Shown: piece after piece, positions 1 through 8,865 of the stretch | How the letters are laid out: each line of letters begins with the position of its first letter | Numbering within the stretch: position 1 is the stretch's first letter | Assembly: GCF_012223425.1 (NCBI RefSeq) | Contig: NZ_CP038799.1 | Coordinates: forward strand, 4,634,249 to 4,698,248 | Reading direction: 5' to 3' | Source: Mycolicibacterium frederiksbergense | GTDB taxonomy: Bacteria > Actinomycetota > Actinomycetes > Mycobacteriales > Mycobacteriaceae | DNA length: 64,000 bases | Notes under the pieces: model-generated | Database searches by the model: none | The model's input: only the letters and a program-made list of their open reading frames with translations | Told to the model about the DNA's origin: nothing | Made by a program: the position numbers and the translations under genes

Positions 1-615
1 CCAGCCGAGCACCCTGCGGTTGCCGGTGTCGGCGACCCAGAATGTCGATCCGACCATCGCAACGCCGAACGGCCAGTACAGCGTTGCCGCGTTGCACTCA
101 CGTCCGGAGTTGGGCTCCACGGATGACAGGTCCGGTTGGCCGAGCACCAGATCGGGTGGGGTGCCGTGCTCTTCGGGAAGTTCACGCCACACCAGGATGC
201 GGTGGTGCCAGGCGTCGGCCACGATGAGCTGCCCACGGTGAATCAGCACTCCGGTGGGCAGATTCATCCCGTTCTCGGGGCCACGGCCGCCGGCGGCGCG
301 TCCCTCCGACGTGGCATCGGGCTGGCCGAGCACCACATCGGCGGGCTGTCCGTCCCGGGTCGGGACACCGTTCCAGATCAAGACCCGGTGATTGCCCGAA
401 TCGGCGGCGACCAGGTGATCGTCATCGAAGAACACGCAGCGCGGGGAGTACATCCAGGCCGGGGTGGGGCTGGCGGCAGGCAGCGTCAGCCCGCCCGACG
501 CGGGTGCCCCCAGCCACACCTCCGGAATCCAGCCGCCCGTCATGTCGGGCCCGACGGCACCTGCCGGGCGCGGTGTCGCCCGGGAAAGACTGGTTCGTAC
601 CGTGAGGCTCGTCAT
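1..615 (-). CDS. NHL-repeat beta-propeller protein, partial (runs off window start)
   Basis: Last visible gene of the hydrogenase operon; only the first 205 codons lie inside the window. The ATG overlaps the stop of hucE by four bases (ATGA). After a variable N-terminus of about 50 residues, three similar blades are visible, each with a D-[SAT]-[GW]-[NH]-[HR]-R core (ADSGNHRVLIW, ADAWHHRILVW, ADTGNRRVLGW). The first two are followed by a [DV]LGQPD segment. This is the NHL/six-bladed propeller pattern. NHL proteins usually act in protein-protein interaction; a structural or electron-transfer partner role in the hydrogenase complex is inference from position only. No signal peptide is evident. 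Confidence 0.8.
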   Translation of the reverse strand, partial: MTSLTVRTSLSRATPRPAGAVGPDMTGGWIPEVWLGAPASGGLTLPAASPTPAWMYSPRCVFFDDDHLVAADSGNHRVLIWNGVPTRDGQPADVVLGQPDATSEGRAAGGRGPENGMNLPTGVLIHRGQLIVADAWHHRILVWRELPEEHGTPPDLVLGQPDLSSVEPNSGRECNAATLYWPFGVAMVGSTFWVADTGNRRVLGW

Positions 616-1523
616 GGACCGACTCGGATCCAGATCTGACCGTTGTTCACCCGCAACGGCAGCTGCTCCAGCTGGGCTTCCGGCGCCGTGAGGCATTCGC
701 CGGAGCCGGCGTCGTAGCAGAAGCCGTGCCACGGACAGGTCAGGGTGCCGTTCTCGGCGTCGAACACCGCGTTGTCCAACGGCAGCGCCTCATGCGCGCA
801 TTCGTTGACATAGCAGGACAATTGGCCGCTCTGGCTGACCAGTAGCACCGACACCTCCTGCCCGGTGGGCGGTGTGGCCAACAGCTTGGCGACCAGACCG
901 TTGTCGGGCATGTCGGCGACGGCGCCGGCCTGCGCCCAACCATCCTCGGCATGAACGGTCGAGAACAGCGATTCCGGCGCGATCACCGTCTGCTCGGGCT
1001 CATTGGGGACGACTTCGATGCCGTTGATCGACGCGATGCCCTCGACCAGCGCCTTTTCCACCAGGTTGCGCAATGTCACCGATGACATCGAACACCCGTT
1101 ACAGGCGCCCGTCAGGCGAACGAATGCGATGCCGTCGTCGATACGCACCAGAGTGACATCGCCACCGTGTCCCTGCAGCTGTGGCCGAACCTCCTGAAGA
1201 GCCTTGGCGGCCTCGGTCATCGGGTCCGGTCGCACGATCTGGTGCAGTGACAACAGCAGATGCACCACCGGGTCGTCGACGAGGTCGAACAACACCGGCC
1301 GGGTGGCATCGCCGGCTCGCAGGCTGCGCACGATGGTCACCAGACCGGCGCGGTGGATCGCCTCGACCGCAGCCTTGAGTTCCTCGGCAACGGTGCGCGC
1401 GGCCGGATCCAGTGCCTCCAGCGCCTTGACGGCGTCATCGACGCGGGTCGCCAGCTGTTCGAAGGTCGGTTCGGCGGTCACCGCCGGCGGTGCGGCGGTG
1501 AGCTGCGGCACGGTGGTGGTCAT
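612..1523 (-). CDS. hucE: HucE-like NifU/Rieske iron-sulfur protein of the uptake hydrogenase
   Basis: A 303-residue two-domain iron-sulfur protein. An N-terminal helical part is followed by a NifU C-terminal-like domain (about residues 105-175) with C141-x2-C144 (ACNGCS). A Rieske domain follows (about 205-300) with C242-x-H244 and C263-x2-H266, enough for a 2Fe-2S cluster. In M. smegmatis a protein of this architecture (HucE) is reported as required for Huc hydrogenase activity and proposed to pass electrons to the respiratory chain. The chosen ATG overlaps the upstream TPR gene stop by four bases; a longer frame upstream is only read-through of another frame. Cytoplasmic; no signal peptide. 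Confidence 0.9.
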   Translation of the reverse strand: MTTTVPQLTAAPPAVTAEPTFEQLATRVDDAVKALEALDPAARTVAEELKAAVEAIHRAGLVTIVRSLRAGDATRPVLFDLVDDPVVHLLLSLHQIVRPDPMTEAAKALQEVRPQLQGHGGDVTLVRIDDGIAFVRLTGACNGCSMSSVTLRNLVEKALVEGIASINGIEVVPNEPEQTVIAPESLFSTVHAEDGWAQAGAVADMPDNGLVAKLLATPPTGQEVSVLLVSQSGQLSCYVNECAHEALPLDNAVFDAENGTLTCPWHGFCYDAGSGECLTAPEAQLEQLPLRVNNGQIWIRVGP

Positions 1524-2782
1524 CCCGGCACCTCCGAGTCGGTCCCGGAAAGCACGCTCTGGCGGGCGATCTCGTCGAGCACGCCGCGCACCGTGCGCAC
1601 CGACTCGTTGTCGCCGAGGTCCTCGAACAGGAACCGGGCCTCGTAGAGTTTCGCCTTCGCCTCGTCGAAGACACCGAGATGGGCCAGCACATTGCCTTGA
1701 TTGGCCAGGACTCTGGCCCGGCCGAGGGGGTCGGTGTCGCGGTCGCGGGTCTGCAGAACGGACTCGTAGATCTCGACCGCCTCGACCAGGTTCTCTTTCT
1801 GATGTCGCGAAGGCGTGTACACCAGCGAGTTGGCCAGGTTGAGCTGGACGCTGGACCACTCCTGCAGATGTGTTTCGCGGCTGTAGACCGTCAATGCCGC
1901 CCGCAAGGACTGTGCCGCCACCCCCAGCCGTAGCTGACCGGAGGCTTCCACCATCGGCATGGTCAGGTACGCGGTGGCCAGCCCGGAGTGCGCGGCGGCC
2001 CACATCGTGGGCGCATCTTCACATTTGATGAGCTGAAGCGCCGCGTGATAGTGCGGAACCGCGGCCGGCAGCAGTTCGGGGTGGTCATCCGCCTGTTCGT
2101 GCAGAGCGCCGGCCAGATAGAGGTGTACTTCGGCGCGCTCCACTCGCAAGTCGTCGGCATCGTCCAGATCGGCCAGTGCCCGCTGCAGGCGGGGGACGCA
2201 ACTGGCATCGCCGATGTCCCGGCACACCGCCGCTGCCGCGCCGCGCAGCAGCCCGGTCAGCGGGGTGGACGCCGTGGTGCTCAGCTCAATGGCCTGGTCG
2301 AGCAATTCGACTGCCGCAGCGGGGTTCTGCTCACCCAGTGCGTGGCTTGCCTGGGCGGCCAACACCGCCGCGGCCACTTCGCCATCGGCATCGTCGGATC
2401 GCGGTGGGATGTCGGTGCGGCCGAGCACGAACTCCACCACGTCGACAAGAACCGCGAATTCGCCGAGTTCGGTGCGCAGTTTCCCGGCGTCGACGCTATC
2501 CGGGTCGAGCACGAAACGGTTGTAGAGGGTTACCGGGTCGGGGGTGTCACCCGCGGCGGCCGCCAGCGATCGGACGGCCGCTTCGCGATCACCTGCCGCC
2601 GCCAGTTCGTGCGCCCGCAGGGCCGGGGGCCAGTGGTCGGGAAGCCGGCCCTGCAGCATCGCGGCGCGGGCTTGTTCGGTGTCGGCGCCGGCCGGAATCA
2701 GCAGGTAGCCGAGCGGCAGCGGAAATGTGCCCAGCGGCTGTGGCCGCACCGCGAGTTGGGATTGCACCAGTGCGTCAACCAT
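1520..2782 (-). CDS. TPR-repeat protein of the hydrogenase operon
   Basis: A 420-residue, helix-rich, alanine/leucine-rich protein with tetratricopeptide-like helix pairs, clearest in the C-terminal half (segments around SVQLNLANSLVY, ARVLANQGNVLAHLG and AKLYEARFLFEDLG). It probably acts as a scaffold or assembly factor, since it lies between the maturation protease and hucE; homologous proteins occur in mycobacterial Huc operons. The ATG at 2782 is preferred over one 21 bases upstream because a GAGGA Shine-Dalgarno sits 8 bases before it. It overlaps the preceding gene by 8 bases and the next by 4. No enzymatic motif was seen. Confidence 0.8.
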   Translation of the reverse strand: MVDALVQSQLAVRPQPLGTFPLPLGYLLIPAGADTEQARAAMLQGRLPDHWPPALRAHELAAAGDREAAVRSLAAAAGDTPDPVTLYNRFVLDPDSVDAGKLRTELGEFAVLVDVVEFVLGRTDIPPRSDDADGEVAAAVLAAQASHALGEQNPAAAVELLDQAIELSTTASTPLTGLLRGAAAAVCRDIGDASCVPRLQRALADLDDADDLRVERAEVHLYLAGALHEQADDHPELLPAAVPHYHAALQLIKCEDAPTMWAAAHSGLATAYLTMPMVEASGQLRLGVAAQSLRAALTVYSRETHLQEWSSVQLNLANSLVYTPSRHQKENLVEAVEIYESVLQTRDRDTDPLGRARVLANQGNVLAHLGVFDEAKAKLYEARFLFEDLGDNESVRTVRGVLDEIARQSVLSGTDSEVPG

Positions 2783-3077
2783 TGAGAGGTCCTCGGATGT
2801 CACGTTCGGCGGCCCGTTTGATCATGCGTGCCGAGAGTTCGGCGCGGGCCTGGGTGGGATGGGTGTCGATGCGTTTGCGCACAATGCCGTCGGCGAACAC
2901 CACGATGATGTCGACAGCCCATCGGCCGCGTTCGGGTACGACGACGGTCTCGACGGCTAGCACCGCTTCGGCGGTGCTGTCCTGGCGCCTGCGCGTGCGT
3001 GGTGGCGTAGGTTTTCCGTCGTTCTGGTCGCCCTCGTTGTCATCGGAGTGCGGCTGGGTATCGGATCGGTCGGCCAT
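2775..3077 (-). CDS. Small conserved protein of the hydrogenase operon, function unknown
   Basis: A 100-residue protein with a charged, disordered N-terminus (about residues 1-35, rich in Asp, Arg and Pro). A compact second half follows (AVLAVETVVVPERGRWAVDI through the C-terminus) with predicted beta strands and a basic helix (ARAELSARMIKRAAERD). I do not recognise a family with a known activity. The ATG lies two bases after the stop of the maturation protease; a GTG 9 bases upstream is possible. Its fixed place between the protease and the TPR gene suggests an accessory role in hydrogenase assembly, which is inference. Confidence 0.7.
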   Translation of the reverse strand: MADRSDTQPHSDDNEGDQNDGKPTPPRTRRRQDSTAEAVLAVETVVVPERGRWAVDIIVVFADGIVRKRIDTHPTQARAELSARMIKRAAERDIRGPLNG

Positions 3078-3079
3078 GA

Positions 3080-3928
3080 TCAGCACTTCTGGTGCTCCAA
3101 CGGGATGCGCAGCGCGCCCTGCGCGTCGTCCCAGAAGGCCTGACGGGTGCCGGCGGGAATGCTGTCGTCGAGCAGCTCGCGCACCAGCAGGGCGCGGTCG
3201 CCGGCGGGGGTGCGCTGTTTGAGCAGCAGCCCGCCGCTACGCGGCCCGCGCAGCGGCAACAACCAGAGTTGCTCGTCGCGCACCATTCCGGCCGCCACGT
3301 GTGACGGGAACCGGGCCGCGGACAGCTGTGCCCCCAGACGCAGGTAGCCGTCCTCGGTGAATTCGACGGTGGTCTCGTCGGGGTCGACCGGTCGCAACGG
3401 TGAAATGTATTCGGATTCGAGTATTTCGATCACCTGCTCCATGGCCGTGGTCACCGCCGGTGACAGGTCGGCTCCGAACGACACATCGGCAGCCTCGATG
3501 AGGAAGACGGTGATGTCGGTGGGGCATGCGTCGCCCAGCGCCCAGCGTGCGAACGCGATGGCATGGTCCCAACGGAACGAGTGCGTATGGAGGCCCTGCA
3601 GCGGTGGCAGCTCGGCGAGCTCGGCACCCGGGACGCGGTACGTGGTTCCGGCCGCGGCGCCGGTGGCCGATGCGTCGATGATGACCACCTTGCCCGCACC
3701 GCGCATCTGGAACGCGACATCCATTCCCGCGGTGCCGCCGTCGACGATCCGAAGTCCTTCGGGCATACCGCGTTCCCACAGGTGACGGACCAGGATGGGG
3801 CCGACTCCGTCGTCACCGCGCAACAGGTTTCCGCACCCGACAACCAGCACGTCGCATCCCGGTGGGTCGAGCAGTGGATCCGACTCACCGGCATGCGTGC
3901 CGTCCGGGGTTGTTGACGTGGGACTCAC
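3080..3928 (-). CDS. Hydrogenase maturation endopeptidase (HybD/HupD type) with C-terminal extension
   Basis: A 282-residue protein. Residues about 25-170 match the M52 endopeptidase family that trims the large-subunit C-terminus after nickel insertion: VLVVGCGNLLRGDDGVG at the start with the metal-binding Glu/Asp position represented by Asp, VDGGTAGMDV, and HSFRWDHAIAFA for the conserved His region. Typical family members have about 150-200 residues. Here about 100 extra residues follow (from VEFTEDGYLRLG to the end) that I cannot assign to a family. The start is GTG overlapping the hucL stop (GTGA), giving coupling to its own substrate; longer upstream readings lie inside hucL. Confidence 0.88.
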   Translation of the reverse strand: MSPTSTTPDGTHAGESDPLLDPPGCDVLVVGCGNLLRGDDGVGPILVRHLWERGMPEGLRIVDGGTAGMDVAFQMRGAGKVVIIDASATGAAAGTTYRVPGAELAELPPLQGLHTHSFRWDHAIAFARWALGDACPTDITVFLIEAADVSFGADLSPAVTTAMEQVIEILESEYISPLRPVDPDETTVEFTEDGYLRLGAQLSAARFPSHVAAGMVRDEQLWLLPLRGPRSGGLLLKQRTPAGDRALLVRELLDDSIPAGTRQAFWDDAQGALRIPLEHQKC

Positions 3929-5532
3929 ACCATTCCGTTGATGACAAACTTCGACAGCTCGCGGCCCGTTTTCCCGTCGTAGGCGTGCACCGTGCACACC
4001 AGGCAGGAGTCGAAGCTACGGGCCACGTGTCCCAGTTCCACCGGATCGTCCACGTCGACGATCGGGGAGCCGACCAAGGCGTTCTCGATCGGGCCGAGCA
4101 CCGACTCGCCGTCGCGCGGCCCGATGTTCCAGGCGGTCGGCGTGACGACCTGATAGTTCTTGATCTTGTTGTCCTCGATGACGATCCAGTCCGACAGCGA
4201 CCCGCGGGCCGCCTCGGTGGAACCGAAGCCTTTGCCCTCGGCGTGCTCAGTGGGCTTGGTGTAGAAGCTCTCCTTGAGGTCGAGCTGGTTGAGCCATTCC
4301 CGAGTCCACTTGTAGTACTTCGGCGCCTCATGCATGCGGGCCAGCTGACGGACGAACACGCTGGGCCCGATCTTGTTGTACAGGTCGACGAACAGGGGGT
4401 CGTTGTCCTGGTGCGCAGCGGGATTGGGGCCGCCGGCGGCCAGCCGGCGTGCCAGCGGCCCGGCCTCCAGGGGGACCGTGCCCAGATCCGGCACGTCGTA
4501 ACGCGGTGACTTCGCCCAGCTGTACTTGCCCTGTTTACGTCCGGCCTCCGGGTCGACGGGAATGGTCTCCCCGTCGAACGGATGCAGCGGACGGTCGCCT
4601 TCGTAGAAGGAATGTGTCACATCCTCGGTGACCCTGGCCTGGTCGAACTCGGTCCACTTGCCGCCGGCGAAAATCCCGGACCGGCCGATCAGCGCGTCGT
4701 TGCGCCCATCGATGGTCGGGTTCTCATAGAGCGACGGTTCGAAATAGGTGCCCGTGGCAATGTAATTGCCGACCCCCTGACCGTATTTGTCCAGGCCGAC
4801 ATCCAGGCAGAACCGGATGAAGAAACCGCAGTCGCTGTTGTGCTGTTCTTCGTTCTCGTCGACCCATTCCAGGATGTCTTCCCAGGTCTTGTTCTCCAGC
4901 CAACGGTCGACCGAGCAGCCAAGCCACTGCTTTTCCAGCCAGTTGTCCTTCCAATGCTCCAGGATGGCGATCGAACGGGTCACATCGGACAAGGTCGGAG
5001 CGCACATCACTCCGCCGGGCACCATGAAGCTGGAGTGCGGCCACTGGCCGCCGAAGATGGCGTACACCTCAACGGGTTTGGCCGACAGCACCACACCGGG
5101 TTGATAGCTGGTACCGACGTAGGGTGCGAACCGGCGCACCGATTCGGCGTACAGCTTCGACTTCGCGTAGTTCTTGTTGGTCAGGTCGATGGCGAACAGC
5201 GCGTAGAAGTAGCGCGGAATGGACTGCAACGTCTCGGCGGCCTGGCAGATGTTGCGGATCAGTGTCGCGTTGGGTGGCATATGCGTGCGCCAGGCGGTGT
5301 CGAGAGCATAGGCCGACTTGTACAGGTGACTGCCGCCACATATGCCGCAGATCCGTGGGCAGACGACCAGGCCGGCTTGCGGATCTTTGCCGCGGAGAAT
5401 GATCTCGAAGCCACGGAACATGGCGGCCTCGGTCCACGCCGACGTGACCACTCCGTCTTCTATGGTCACGCGCACGTCGAGGTCACCCTCGACGCGCCCG
5501 AGTGGGCTGACAAAAAGATCGAGCGCGGTCAT
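3925..5532 (-). CDS. hucL: [NiFe] hydrogenase large subunit, group 2a (Huc) type
   Basis: The 535-residue catalytic subunit carrying the NiFe(CN)2CO centre. The L1 motif RICGIC (C62, C65) and the L2 motif DSCLVCTVH (C510, C513, H516) provide the four nickel-ligand cysteines. Processing is expected after His516, removing 19 residues. The insert and C-terminal extension fit the mycobacterial Huc enzyme rather than group 1h. The ATG has an AAGGA ribosome site. The gene follows hucS by 46 bases and overlaps the protease start. Its role is H2 oxidation, with electrons passed to HucS; in M. smegmatis the enzyme works at atmospheric H2 levels. High affinity in this strain is inference. Confidence 0.97.
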   Translation of the reverse strand: MTALDLFVSPLGRVEGDLDVRVTIEDGVVTSAWTEAAMFRGFEIILRGKDPQAGLVVCPRICGICGGSHLYKSAYALDTAWRTHMPPNATLIRNICQAAETLQSIPRYFYALFAIDLTNKNYAKSKLYAESVRRFAPYVGTSYQPGVVLSAKPVEVYAIFGGQWPHSSFMVPGGVMCAPTLSDVTRSIAILEHWKDNWLEKQWLGCSVDRWLENKTWEDILEWVDENEEQHNSDCGFFIRFCLDVGLDKYGQGVGNYIATGTYFEPSLYENPTIDGRNDALIGRSGIFAGGKWTEFDQARVTEDVTHSFYEGDRPLHPFDGETIPVDPEAGRKQGKYSWAKSPRYDVPDLGTVPLEAGPLARRLAAGGPNPAAHQDNDPLFVDLYNKIGPSVFVRQLARMHEAPKYYKWTREWLNQLDLKESFYTKPTEHAEGKGFGSTEAARGSLSDWIVIEDNKIKNYQVVTPTAWNIGPRDGESVLGPIENALVGSPIVDVDDPVELGHVARSFDSCLVCTVHAYDGKTGRELSKFVINGMV

Positions 5533-5578
5533 GGGTGTCCTTTCGAGACTTCGGTTCTGGGGCTGCGGCTGGGCGTTG

Positions 5579-6550
5579 TTAGACGACGAACATGTCTTCT
5601 TTGGACCACTGCGGTGCCGCGATGCGGGCCGCGGCGGCGTGCGCCATGTAGGTCAAGTGGTCGCTTCCCTCCGGGACCTCCTTGGGGATCATCCCGCTGA
5701 CCTTCTGGGTCTTGAACACCGTGCCGGGGGCCAGGTCGAAATGGGGGAACTCGGGTTCGGTGCAGCCCAGGCACGGCATGCCGGCCCGGGTCTTCGACGA
5801 CTGCCGGTTCCACAGGATGCGATTGCACGGTGAGTGGGTCATCGGCCCGCGGCACCCGAATTCGTAGAACAGGCAGCCGGTGCGGGTGCCTTCACCGAAG
5901 GACATCGTCGACTGCTTGTACTCGAAGAATTGCACACGGGTGCAACCGGTCTGGGTGAAGGTCTTGAAGAAGGTCTCGGGTCGGTGCAGCTCGTCGAGCG
6001 TGATATCACCGGCCCGACCGGTCGCCAGGGCGACGATGATCTGGGTGATCCAGTCCGGATGGGCCGGGCACCCGGGCACATTGATCACCGGCAAACCCAT
6101 CTTCGAGGTGAAGTTCGGTCCGAGGAAGCCGCCCTTCTTGCGCTTGTGGAACTGCAGGCCGGTGGATCCGGACGGATTGGGCTCCATCGCCGGAATACCG
6201 CCCCAGCACGCGCAATCGCCGATCGCGACGACGATCTGTGCGGCGTTGCACAGGTCCACGACCCAGTCCTTCATCGGCCGGTCGGCGAAGATGTCCATCC
6301 GGCCGGTGCCGTTCGGCGCCTCGATGACCGAACCCTCGAAGACGAAGATGTCGAGCGGTCGCTCACCGCGGGCGCAATCCCAGAACACCTTCTGGGCATT
6401 GGCGCCGAGCTCCAGTCCCAACGACGGGTGCCACAACAGATCCAGTCCGAAGTCGACGATGAGGTCGACGACGTTGGGTTCCTCGGCGTTCAGGAACGAC
6501 ATCGTGTTGCCGCTGCACGCGCCTCCTTGCAACCAGAGCACGGACGCCAT
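5579..6550 (-). CDS. hucS: [NiFe] hydrogenase small subunit, group 2a (Huc) type
   Basis: A 323-residue electron-transfer subunit with the cysteine pattern for three iron-sulfur clusters: GGACSGNT near the N-terminus (C12), GDCACWGG, NVPGCPAHPD, and C-terminal groups including RTGCLFYEFGC and MPCLGC. It has no Tat signal, so it is cytoplasmic, as expected of group 2 enzymes. The ATG has a strong GAGGAG ribosome site. It lies 90 bases downstream of hucM; that gap is comparatively AT-rich and shows no convincing terminator. Partner of HucL. Confidence 0.97.
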   Translation of the reverse strand: MASVLWLQGGACSGNTMSFLNAEEPNVVDLIVDFGLDLLWHPSLGLELGANAQKVFWDCARGERPLDIFVFEGSVIEAPNGTGRMDIFADRPMKDWVVDLCNAAQIVVAIGDCACWGGIPAMEPNPSGSTGLQFHKRKKGGFLGPNFTSKMGLPVINVPGCPAHPDWITQIIVALATGRAGDITLDELHRPETFFKTFTQTGCTRVQFFEYKQSTMSFGEGTRTGCLFYEFGCRGPMTHSPCNRILWNRQSSKTRAGMPCLGCTEPEFPHFDLAPGTVFKTQKVSGMIPKEVPEGSDHLTYMAHAAAARIAAPQWSKEDMFVV

Positions 6551-6640
6551 GGGAACTCCTCTCGAAAGGTTGTCGGATTCAGGTTGTTTGATGGTTTTGG
6601 TGACTTCTTGGGCGTGCGCGGTCAGCGATGTGGACCGCTG

Positions 6641-7222
6641 CTACGGGCTGTCGGTGGGCGGCGCCAACCGCTTACCGAATGCGCGTGCCACCTGGATCAT
6701 GAAGCCGAGTCCTCGTGATACGTCGGGATCCTTGGTCACCCGCATCAGGCCGAAGACGCCCTTGGGGCCACGTGAATCGGCTTCGGCCGCCTTCTTTCCT
6801 TCCAAGAGCGCGTCACCGGCTTGAGCCAGCACATCTGCGGTCTGGGGGTCGATCAGTGCCGAGTGCAGCAACCGATCCAGGGCGGGTGCGGCGTCGAGTG
6901 CCGCGGACGCCAGCCGGGTGACCGTATCGGTGAGCGCGGCCAGGTCGATATCGGGGAAGGAGCGTTCGCCCGTGGCGGCGACCAGGCCCTGACGGGCGTC
7001 GGCGACCGTGGCCGATACCGAGTCGCCGATGACCTCGGCGCGGCGGACAAGCCCGTCGACCGACACGATGAGAATTGCCAGCAAATCAATGTGATCGAGG
7101 ATGAGCGACAGCGATGACGCGACACCAGGGTCGTCGAGTCGTTGGATCAGTCGATCACCCGGGGTCTCGGCGAGGAGGTCAGCCTCGCCGGCACCCGGTG
7201 CGAGCGCAGCGTGTACAGCCAC
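6641..7222 (-). CDS. hucM: HucM-like DUF1641 protein, first gene of the hydrogenase operon
   Basis: A 193-residue protein with the DUF1641 signature near the C-terminus (GVFGLMRVTKDPDVSRGLGF). The first half is helical and alanine-rich with a hydrophobic stretch around LILDHIDLLAILIV. In M. smegmatis the gene beside hucS encodes HucM, a protein that scaffolds Huc oligomers at the membrane and may deliver quinone; assignment here rests on position and the DUF1641 motif. The start is GTG with a GGAGG ribosome site 6 bases upstream. As leader gene, its upstream region should hold the operon promoter. Confidence 0.82.
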   Translation of the reverse strand: MAVHAALAPGAGEADLLAETPGDRLIQRLDDPGVASSLSLILDHIDLLAILIVSVDGLVRRAEVIGDSVSATVADARQGLVAATGERSFPDIDLAALTDTVTRLASAALDAAPALDRLLHSALIDPQTADVLAQAGDALLEGKKAAEADSRGPKGVFGLMRVTKDPDVSRGLGFMIQVARAFGKRLAPPTDSP

Positions 7223-7425
7223 TCAATCCTCCTCGTTCAGTGTGTCGGTGCTCACACGGTAGACCGGGGACGGGCGCGGGCCTATCGCATTAGCGCAATT
7301 CCTGTGAGAATTACGCAGACATAGACTCGTAAATGCGCGCAATAGGTCGCGGAATATTGAATGATCGCCGCAGACTCTTGACAGATCGGTGCATTTGTCT
7401 ACCGCGGAATAGTTAGGTTGCGGTC
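7223..7425. promoter_or_regulatory. Divergent control region between hucM and the araC-type gene
   Basis: This gene-free stretch separates the hydrogenase operon from its likely regulator. Positions 7299-7314 hold AATTC-N6-GAATT, an inverted repeat whose right half (TGAGAATTAC) recurs upstream of cbbL. Nearer the regulator, about 7379-7400 holds an imperfect inverted repeat GACAGAT-N6-ATTTGTC that could be an AraC or activator site. TTGACA at about 7378 is a possible -35 hexamer, but no well-spaced -10 was found. All operator roles are inference. Confidence 0.5.
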
Positions 7426-8481
7426 ATGTCACGGCTGACCAGGCTCGGGTTCATCGACACCCGCCGGACCGGCAACCCGGTGCGGCGAAAGGTGCGTTCC
7501 CGCGGTGTGCCGCCAGCTCTGGCAAACTCCGAGATCTTCTATACCGAGAATGTCCGGGAGGCCGCCGCCCTGCTGGGAAAGGCACTCGCGCCCGGCCGCA
7601 TAACGGTGGAGAGCGCGGACTCGGGGTTCGCGGCGAGCATGCACGGGGTGCGGTTGCGCAATATCAGCATGCTGTATGTCGACCTGCATGTGCGCGCCAC
7701 GCTGGAGATACCGGTGCTGGGCCCGTACTTCGGCGTGCACATGCCGATGAACGGACGCGCGGTGTGCGCGCACAACGGACACCGGTTCGAAGCGACCACA
7801 ATCTGTGCACTGGTGACCAGCCCGGGTTCGCCATTGACGATGGAACTCGACGAGGACTCACCGCAATTGCTGTTCCGCATCGAGGAGCCCGCGATGCGCG
7901 AATACCTCATCCGGCTGCGCGGTCGTCGGCTGACGCGGCCGCTCATCTTTCATCCGGAATTCGATCTGACGAGTGAGGTGGCGGTGCGCTGGCACGCGGC
8001 AGTGCAGTTGCTGCACACCGAGGTCTACCACGAGGGATCGCTGGTGCAGCACGGCCACGGGATCAGCGGGATCGAGGAATTGTTGATGAACAGTCTCCTG
8101 CATATTCAGCCTTCGACATACCACGAGGAGTTCGTCCGCCCCGCCGTACAATCCGTTCGCCCCGTGGTCGCCGACGCGATGAAATACATCGATGCACACC
8201 TGGCCGAGGCGATCACCATGGATTCGATCGCCCGCGCCGTCCATATGAGCGTACGGTCCGTCCAGCAGGGCTTCCGGGACGAGTTGGGTATGTCGCCGAT
8301 GACCTACGTGCGTGACCGACGCCTCGAGCGGGTGCATCACGATCTTGCCGATGCGATGCCGGGGGATGGGGTGACGGTCACCGGTGTGGCGACGCGGTGG
8401 GGCTTCAACCACTTGGGCAGTTTCGCCGCGGAGTACCGCAAGAGGTGGGGGGTTCCTCCTTCAGAAACGTTGCGGCAGTGA
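7426..8481 (+). CDS. AraC-family transcriptional regulator (likely hydrogenase/hyp regulator)
   Basis: A 351-residue regulator. Residues about 50-210 form an AraC-binding-like (cupin-type) sensor domain (FAASMHGVRLRNISMLYVDL onward). The C-terminal 100 residues hold two helix-turn-helix units: MDSIARAVHMSVRSVQQGFR, then VTGVATRWGFNHLGSFAAEYRKRWGVPPSE, the classic AraC signature. It is transcribed away from the huc operon and toward hypA, which starts 41 bases after its stop. It may activate the hydrogenase operon, hypAB or itself; the effector is unknown. Confidence 0.9.
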   Translation: MSRLTRLGFIDTRRTGNPVRRKVRSRGVPPALANSEIFYTENVREAAALLGKALAPGRITVESADSGFAASMHGVRLRNISMLYVDLHVRATLEIPVLGPYFGVHMPMNGRAVCAHNGHRFEATTICALVTSPGSPLTMELDEDSPQLLFRIEEPAMREYLIRLRGRRLTRPLIFHPEFDLTSEVAVRWHAAVQLLHTEVYHEGSLVQHGHGISGIEELLMNSLLHIQPSTYHEEFVRPAVQSVRPVVADAMKYIDAHLAEAITMDSIARAVHMSVRSVQQGFRDELGMSPMTYVRDRRLERVHHDLADAMPGDGVTVTGVATRWGFNHLGSFAAEYRKRWGVPPSETLRQ

Positions 8482-8522
8482 CGCATTCTGCGGTGTATGG
8501 TCGCTCATCTGAGGAGGGCAAG

Positions 8523-8861
8523 GTGCACGAACTGTCTATCTGCAATTCCATGGTGCGCATCGTGCAGAGTCATGCGCAGGGGCGGACTGTCCGCGCGGTC
8601 AACGTCCGGATCGGGGCAATGCGGCAGATCGTCCCGGAGACCCTGGTCTACTGCTGGTCGCTGGTGACCGAAAGCTCCGATCTGGCAGGTGCTGAACTCC
8701 TGGTCGAGCGTGTCCCGGCCAAGATCCGATGCGGCGTGTGCGGCCGTGAGCAGATTCTCGACCAACCCGTCCTCACATGCGACGGTTGCCCGGACGGACA
8801 CCTCGACCTGGTCGAAGGTGACGAATTCCTGATCACTTCACTCGATTTGGCGGAGGTATGA
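8523..8861 (+). CDS. hypA: Hydrogenase nickel incorporation protein HypA
   Basis: A 112-residue nickel metallochaperone. It starts with GTG (VHELSIC), keeping His2 and Glu3 of the nickel-binding MHE motif. The zinc site is C-x2-C...C-x2-C (RCGVCG and TCDGCP). A strong GAGGAGG ribosome site supports this start over upstream read-through from the AraC gene. With HypB it inserts nickel into the hydrogenase large subunit. hypB begins four bases after its stop. hypC-F are not in the window. Confidence 0.96.
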   Translation: MHELSICNSMVRIVQSHAQGRTVRAVNVRIGAMRQIVPETLVYCWSLVTESSDLAGAELLVERVPAKIRCGVCGREQILDQPVLTCDGCPDGHLDLVEGDEFLITSLDLAEV

Positions 8862-8865
8862 CCCC

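Noticed and set aside
1524..2003. A 463-codon version of hucE reaching upstream to 2003
   Set aside because: The first 160 codons are the TPR gene read in another frame. The ATG at 1523 overlapping the TPR stop fits operon spacing.
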